A stretch of 64,000 nucleotides of DNA, taken from contig CP053915.1 in NCBI GenBank assembly GCA_021496925.1, positions 4,838,501-4,902,500 of the forward strand, written 5' to 3'. The notes below the pieces were generated by a model. That model was not told where the DNA came from, made no database searches, and was given only the letters and a program-made list of their open reading frames with translations. Position 1 is the stretch's first letter. Every line of letters begins with the position of its first letter. Of the stretch, positions 60,294 through 64,000 are shown in pieces. The position numbers were made by a program, and so were the translations under genes. The stretch comes from Acidovorax sp. YS12 (GTDB lineage: Bacteria > Pseudomonadota > Gammaproteobacteria > Burkholderiales > Burkholderiaceae_C).

Positions 60294-61205
60294 GTGAACC
60301 GAGTCGGTTTTTTTGTTACGACCATTCTGCTGGCGCTGGCACTGGCCAGTTCCATGCTCTTCGTGGTGGACCAGCGCCAGTTCGGTGTGGTGTATGCACT
60401 GGGGCAGATCAAGGAAGTCATCACCGAGCCAGGTCTGAACTTCAAGCTGCCCCCGCCGCTCCAGACGGTGGCCTATATCGACAAGCGCCTGCTGACCCTG
60501 GACAGCTCCGACACCGAACCCATGCTGACCGCTGAGAAGCAGCGGGTGGTGATCGACTGGTATGTCCGCTGGCGTATCTCCGAGCCTTCGGAGTACATCC
60601 GCAACGTGGGCATGGACGAGAACGCTGGTGCACTGCAGCTCAACCGGGTGGTGCGCAACGCCTTCCAAGAAGAAATCAACCGTCGCACGGTGCGTGAATT
60701 GCTTTCCACCAAGCGCGAAGCCTTGATGGCGGATGTGAAGAAGGAAGTGCTCGAAGCGGTTCGTGGCGCCAAGCCCTGGGGGGTGGATGTGGTGGACGTG
60801 CGCATTACGCGCGTGGATTACGTCGAGGCCATTACCGAGTCGGTGTATCGCCGCATGGAGGCCGAGCGCAAGCGGGTTGCCAATGAGCTGCGCTCGACGG
60901 GCGCTGCGGAAGGCGAAAAAATCCGTGCCGATGCGGACCGTCAGCGTGAAATCACGGTGGCGAATGCCTACCGTGATGCACAGAAGATCAAGGGTGAAGG
61001 CGATGCCGAAGCCGCACGGGTGTATGCCGAGGCGTTTGGCAGGGACCCGCAGTTTGCCCAGTTCTACCGCAGCCTTGATGCTTACAAGGCAAGCTTCAAC
61101 AAGAAAAGCGACGTGATGGTAGTGGATCCATCTTCGTCCGAGTTCTTCAAAGCCATGCGCAATGGCGGTAGCGCTGCAGCTGCCCCGGCTGCGTCTCGCA
61201 AGTAA
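60294..61205 (+). CDS. hflC: HflC, subunit of FtsH-associated membrane complex
   Basis: HflC pairs with HflK around FtsH. The 303-residue chain has an N-terminal membrane anchor (FFVTTILLALALASSMLFVV), then VDQRQFGVVYALGQIKEVIT, the SPFH domain with PGLNFKLPPPLQTVAYIDKR and DWYVRWRISEPSEYIRNVGM, and the helical region AERKRVANELRSTGAAEGEK IRADADRQREI. The start is GTG 60294 after a GGAGAG site. It is followed by the small yjeT-like gene. Confidence 0.95.
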   Translation: MNRVGFFVTTILLALALASSMLFVVDQRQFGVVYALGQIKEVITEPGLNFKLPPPLQTVAYIDKRLLTLDSSDTEPMLTAEKQRVVIDWYVRWRISEPSEYIRNVGMDENAGALQLNRVVRNAFQEEINRRTVRELLSTKREALMADVKKEVLEAVRGAKPWGVDVVDVRITRVDYVEAITESVYRRMEAERKRVANELRSTGAAEGEKIRADADRQREITVANAYRDAQKIKGEGDAEAARVYAEAFGRDPQFAQFYRSLDAYKASFNKKSDVMVVDPSSSEFFKAMRNGGSAAAAPAASRK

Positions 61206-61224
61206 CCGGCGCCCGCTGCCTGCC

Positions 61225-61413
61225 ATGGATTGGAGCGACAGCCTCTGGCTTGCCTGCGCCCTGGTGCTGGTGTTCGAGGGCTTCATGCCCTTCGTGGCAC
61301 CGGCTCTGTGGCGCAGGACGTTCTTGCAGATTGCGCAGATGCGCGATGGGCAGATTCGCTTCTTTGCGCTATGCAGCATCCTGGCGGGCCTTTTGATGCT
61401 CGTTTGGGCTTGA
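61225..61413 (+). CDS. DUF2065 small membrane protein (YjeT-like)
   Basis: This 62-residue inner-membrane protein has two hydrophobic segments, WLACALVLVFEGFMPFVAP and FFALCSILAGLLMLVWA, joined by a basic loop (LWRRTFLQIAQMRDGQIR). The pattern is that of DUF2065/YjeT proteins, which lie between hflC and purA in many proteobacteria. ATG 61225 lies 19 bases after the hflC stop, so it should be in the same transcript. Its function is unknown; its position suggests a link to the HflKC complex. Confidence 0.88.
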   Translation: MDWSDSLWLACALVLVFEGFMPFVAPALWRRTFLQIAQMRDGQIRFFALCSILAGLLMLVWA

Positions 61414-61495
61414 GGGCCTCGGCCTGCCCGGCCTGACGAGGGCGGGTCGGACCCTAGCCGGTAGAATCACGTTTTTAACAGCCTCTCCTCTTCCC

Positions 61496-62644
61496 ATGTC
61501 TGCTTGGGTCCTCCCGGATCACATTGCCGATGTCTTGCCTTCCGAGGCGCGGCACATTGAAGAACTGCGCCGCGGGCTGCTGGATGCGGCGCGCAGCTAC
61601 GGCTATGAGCTCGTCATGCCGCCGATGCTCGAACATCTTGAATCCTTGCTGACCGGCTCGGGCGAAGCACTGGATTTGCAGACGTTCAAACTCGTCGATC
61701 AACTCTCCGGCCGCACGCTCGGTCTGCGTGCCGACACCACGCAGCAGGTGGCGCGCATCGACGCGCACCTGCTCAATCGCCAGGCCGTGACGCGCCTGTG
61801 CTATTGCGGGCCGGTGCTACACACCCGGCCCGACCGCCCGCATGCCACGCGCGAACCGCTGCAGTTCGGTGCCGAAATCTATGGACATCAGGGGCTGGAG
61901 GCAGATTTGGAGGCGCTGCGCTTGGCACTCGATTGCCTGCGGGTTGCAGGAGTGCGCGATTTCAGCGTCGATCTTGCGGATGTGCGCATCGTGCGCAGTC
62001 TCCTGGCGGGCGTGCCTGTCGATGGTGAGGTGCTGCGTGGCGTGCATGTGGCGTTGGCGAGCAAGGACGCCAGCGAACTGGCGGCGCTTACGCGCGACTT
62101 TCCTGCGGCATCCCGCGAGGGCCTGCGCGCCCTGTTGACCTTGTACGGTGACATCCAAGTACTGGATGAGGCTGAAAAAGCCTTGCAAGGCATAGCTGGA
62201 GCGCGCGAGGTGCTATCAAATTTGCGTACGGCTGCGTCCCGCCTGGGCGATGTGCCGATCACCTTCGATTTGGCCGACCTGCGTGGGTATGCCTACTACA
62301 GTGGCATGCGCTTCGGCATTTATGCCCGTGGCGCCAGCGATGCGCTGGTGCGCGGTGGCCGCTATGACGAGGTGGGGGCGGTGTTCGGGCGCAACCGTCC
62401 CGCCGCCGGGTTCAGCCTCGATATCAAGCAATTGGTGGCCGTGGTGCCGCCGCATCCCCTCAAGGCCGCCATCCGTGCGCCTTGGAGCGAGGCGGCGGAC
62501 TTGAATGCGGCCATCGCTGCCTTGCGCAGCCAAGGGGAAACCGTGGTCTGCGTGCTGCCAGGCCATGACAGCGGAGTCGATGAGTTCCGCTGCGATCGCG
62601 AGTTGGTGTGCACCGCTGGCCAGTGGGCCGTGCGCACCCTTTGA
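61496..62644 (+). CDS. hisZ: ATP phosphoribosyltransferase regulatory subunit HisZ
   Basis: HisZ is a catalytically inactive histidyl-tRNA-synthetase paralogue that forms the first enzyme of histidine synthesis with short-form HisG. The 382-residue chain has WVLPDHIADVLPSEARHIEE, ELVMPPMLEHLESLLTGSGE, LGLRADTTQQVARIDAHLLN, TREPLQFGAEIYGHQGLEAD and YYSGMRFGIYARGASDALVR with GGRYDEVGAVFGRNRPAAGF. It lacks the anticodon-binding domain. A TAGAAT hexamer (61462-61467) is a possible -10 in the 82-base gap. It is followed by purA, a betaproteobacterial order. Confidence 0.94.
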   Translation: MSAWVLPDHIADVLPSEARHIEELRRGLLDAARSYGYELVMPPMLEHLESLLTGSGEALDLQTFKLVDQLSGRTLGLRADTTQQVARIDAHLLNRQAVTRLCYCGPVLHTRPDRPHATREPLQFGAEIYGHQGLEADLEALRLALDCLRVAGVRDFSVDLADVRIVRSLLAGVPVDGEVLRGVHVALASKDASELAALTRDFPAASREGLRALLTLYGDIQVLDEAEKALQGIAGAREVLSNLRTAASRLGDVPITFDLADLRGYAYYSGMRFGIYARGASDALVRGGRYDEVGAVFGRNRPAAGFSLDIKQLVAVVPPHPLKAAIRAPWSEAADLNAAIAALRSQGETVVCVLPGHDSGVDEFRCDRELVCTAGQWAVRTL

Positions 62645-62673
62645 TGCATTCAAGAAGTCAACCGGATTTGGAC

Positions 62674-64000
62674 ATGAAAACGAACAAAGGTCGCAATGTC
62701 GTTGTGGTCGGCACCCAGTGGGGTGACGAGGGCAAGGGCAAGCTCGTGGACTGGCTTACCGAAAGTGCCCAGGGCGTGGTGCGTTTCCAGGGAGGACACA
62801 ACGCGGGCCATACCTTGGTGATCAACGGCGTGAAGACGGCTTTGCATCTGATTCCCAGCGGCATCATGCGTCCCGGCGTCAAGTGCTACATCGGCAATGG
62901 CGTGGTGCTGTCCGCCGCCAAACTGTTCGAGGAAATCGAAGGTTTGGAGAAGGCCGGTGTGGAAGTGCGCTCGCGCCTGCGTGTCAGCGAGGCCTGCCCG
63001 CTGATTCTGCCGTTCCATGCCGCGTTGGACGTGGCTCGCGAAGCGGTGCGCGAGCAAGGCGGTGCGGAAAAAATTGGCACCACGGGGCGCGGCATTGGAC
63101 CGGCGTACGAAGACAAGATCGCCCGTCGTGCGTTGCGTGTGCAGGATCTCAAGTACCCTGAACGCTTCGCCGCCAAGCTGCGCGAATTGCTGGCGCTGCA
63201 CAACCATGTGTTGCAGACGTTCCTGGGCTCCGGGAGCTTCACCTTCGGTGATGCTCTCAAGCCCTACATCCGTGATGGCGCAGTGCAGTTCGAGCCGGTC
63301 TATGAAGAGGCCATGCGCCATGCCGAACTGCTCAAGCCCATGATGGCCGATGTTTCGCGTGAGCTCAATGAGGCCCACCAGGCCGGCGGCAATCTGCTGT
63401 TCGAAGGCGCGCAGGGTACGCTGTTGGACGTGGACCATGGCACCTATCCCTATGTCACATCAAGCAACTGCGTCGCCGGCAATGCGGCCGCAGGTTCGGG
63501 CGTCGGCCCCGGCATGCTGCACTACATCCTGGGGATCACCAAAGCCTATTGCACACGCGTGGGCGGTGGTCCGTTCCCGACCGAACTCGAATGGGAAAAG
63601 CCGGGTACGCCGGGCTACCACATGAGCACTGTGGGTGCAGAGAAGGGGGTGACTACGGGCCGTAGCCGCCGCTGCGGCTGGTTCGATGCGGCATTGCTCA
63701 AGCGCAGCGCGCAGGTCAACGGCCTGTCGGGCCTGTGCATCACCAAGCTCGACGTTCTTGATGGTTTGCAGGAGCTCCAGCTGTGCGTGGGCTATGAGCT
63801 TGACGGCGAGCGCATCGATCTGCTGCCCATGGGGGCTGACGAGATTGCACGCTGCAAGCCGATCTACGAAACCCTGCCTGGCTGGAGCGAGTCCACGGCC
63901 GGTGTGACCGTGTACGAGCAACTGCCGCAAAGCGCACGCAATTATCTGGAGCGCATCACCCAGGTCACGGGCGTGCCTATTGCCATGATTTCGACCAGCC
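62674..64000 (+). CDS. purA: Adenylosuccinate synthetase (3' partial)
   Basis: PurA makes adenylosuccinate from IMP, aspartate and GTP in purine synthesis. From ATG 62674 the frame stays open to the window edge for 442 codons, so only the last few residues can be missing. The motifs are complete: VVVGTQWGDEGKGKLVDWLT, FQGGHNAGHTLVINGVKTAL, IGTTGRGIGPAYEDKIARRA, FEGAQGTLLDVDHGTYPYVT, TKAYCTRVGGGPFPTEL and TTGRSRRCGWFDAALLKRSA. It lies 29 bases after hisZ and is probably co-transcribed. Confidence 0.97.
   Translation, partial: MKTNKGRNVVVVGTQWGDEGKGKLVDWLTESAQGVVRFQGGHNAGHTLVINGVKTALHLIPSGIMRPGVKCYIGNGVVLSAAKLFEEIEGLEKAGVEVRSRLRVSEACPLILPFHAALDVAREAVREQGGAEKIGTTGRGIGPAYEDKIARRALRVQDLKYPERFAAKLRELLALHNHVLQTFLGSGSFTFGDALKPYIRDGAVQFEPVYEEAMRHAELLKPMMADVSRELNEAHQAGGNLLFEGAQGTLLDVDHGTYPYVTSSNCVAGNAAAGSGVGPGMLHYILGITKAYCTRVGGGPFPTELEWEKPGTPGYHMSTVGAEKGVTTGRSRRCGWFDAALLKRSAQVNGLSGLCITKLDVLDGLQELQLCVGYELDGERIDLLPMGADEIARCKPIYETLPGWSESTAGVTVYEQLPQSARNYLERITQVTGVPIAMISTS

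Noticed and set aside
62180..62230. Repeat-like atagct...gctatcaaattt inside hisZ
   Set aside because: It lies within a conserved coding region, lacks the AGCGCTT/AAGCGCT arms, and is explained by the HisZ protein sequence.

Overview
The window looks like a chromosomal segment of a GC-rich betaproteobacterium, most likely Comamonadaceae (Acidovorax/Alicycliphilus/Delftia-like). I base this on the housekeeping gene order ndk-rlmN-pilF-rodZ-ispG-hisS-yfgM-bamB-der-hfq-hflX-hflK-hflC-yjeT-hisZ-purA, on surE-pcm-nlpD followed by an rluD-type gene, on an IPTL-type C-terminal sorting signal, and on a dispersed ~45-bp intergenic repeat (atagctgctagcgcttgctggataagcgctggaggcc type). No rRNA, tRNA, CRISPR array, transposase or prophage was seen. 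No gene-free gap exceeds about 300 bases.

Layout. Bases 2-4855 hold the end of a sodium:solute symporter, a small hypothetical protein, an FKBP isomerase, an HxlR regulator and a class III CoA-transferase. Bases 4924-17204 form an iron-acquisition region: an STN-domain TonB receptor, a HigBA toxin-antitoxin pair and a FecR/FecI pair, all on the minus strand, then a plus-strand operon (PepSY membrane protein, DUF2271, DUF4198, ApbE flavin transferase, membrane flavodoxin-type reductase) and a second TonB receptor. This operon has the parts of an extracytoplasmic flavin-based electron pathway, and DUF2271 carries a motif close to the ApbE target consensus. Bases 17430-21028 are a MerR/carboxymuconolactone-decarboxylase pair and four minus-strand genes (PanE-like, GNAT, Tag-like glycosylase, MliC-like lipoprotein). 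Bases 21236-27656 hold rpoD with a clear terminator, dnaG and a divergent acyl-CoA synthetase.

Bases 27779-38234 are the most accessory part. A 1256-residue regulator (BTAD, degenerate cyclase-like domain, AAA ATPase, TPR) precedes five exported proteins: a collagen-like/DUF7151 protein, two phage-tail-collar proteins with signal peptides, an Ig-like protein with a sorting tail, and a large cadherin-like/FG-GAP/InlB-repeat protein broken by several frameshifts. A 117-bp in-frame insertion bounded by 10-bp direct repeats sits at the N-terminus of the Ig-like gene, and a G8 tract decides the C-terminal tail of the large one. Bases 38265-41341 encode a PhoD phosphatase with an in-frame TGA after its Tat signal, overlapped by a GGDEF cyclase gene. 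A quinone oxidoreductase follows.

From 42528 to the end the window is core genome: surE-pcm-nlpD-rluD, scpB-rluB, then the ndk-to-purA run. It covers tRNA charging, isoprenoid synthesis, outer-membrane assembly, ribosome GTPases, RNA chaperone Hfq, the HflKC membrane-protease regulator, and histidine and purine synthesis. Start codons of several genes are GTG and were chosen from family alignment memory and ribosome-binding sites. No database search was possible.
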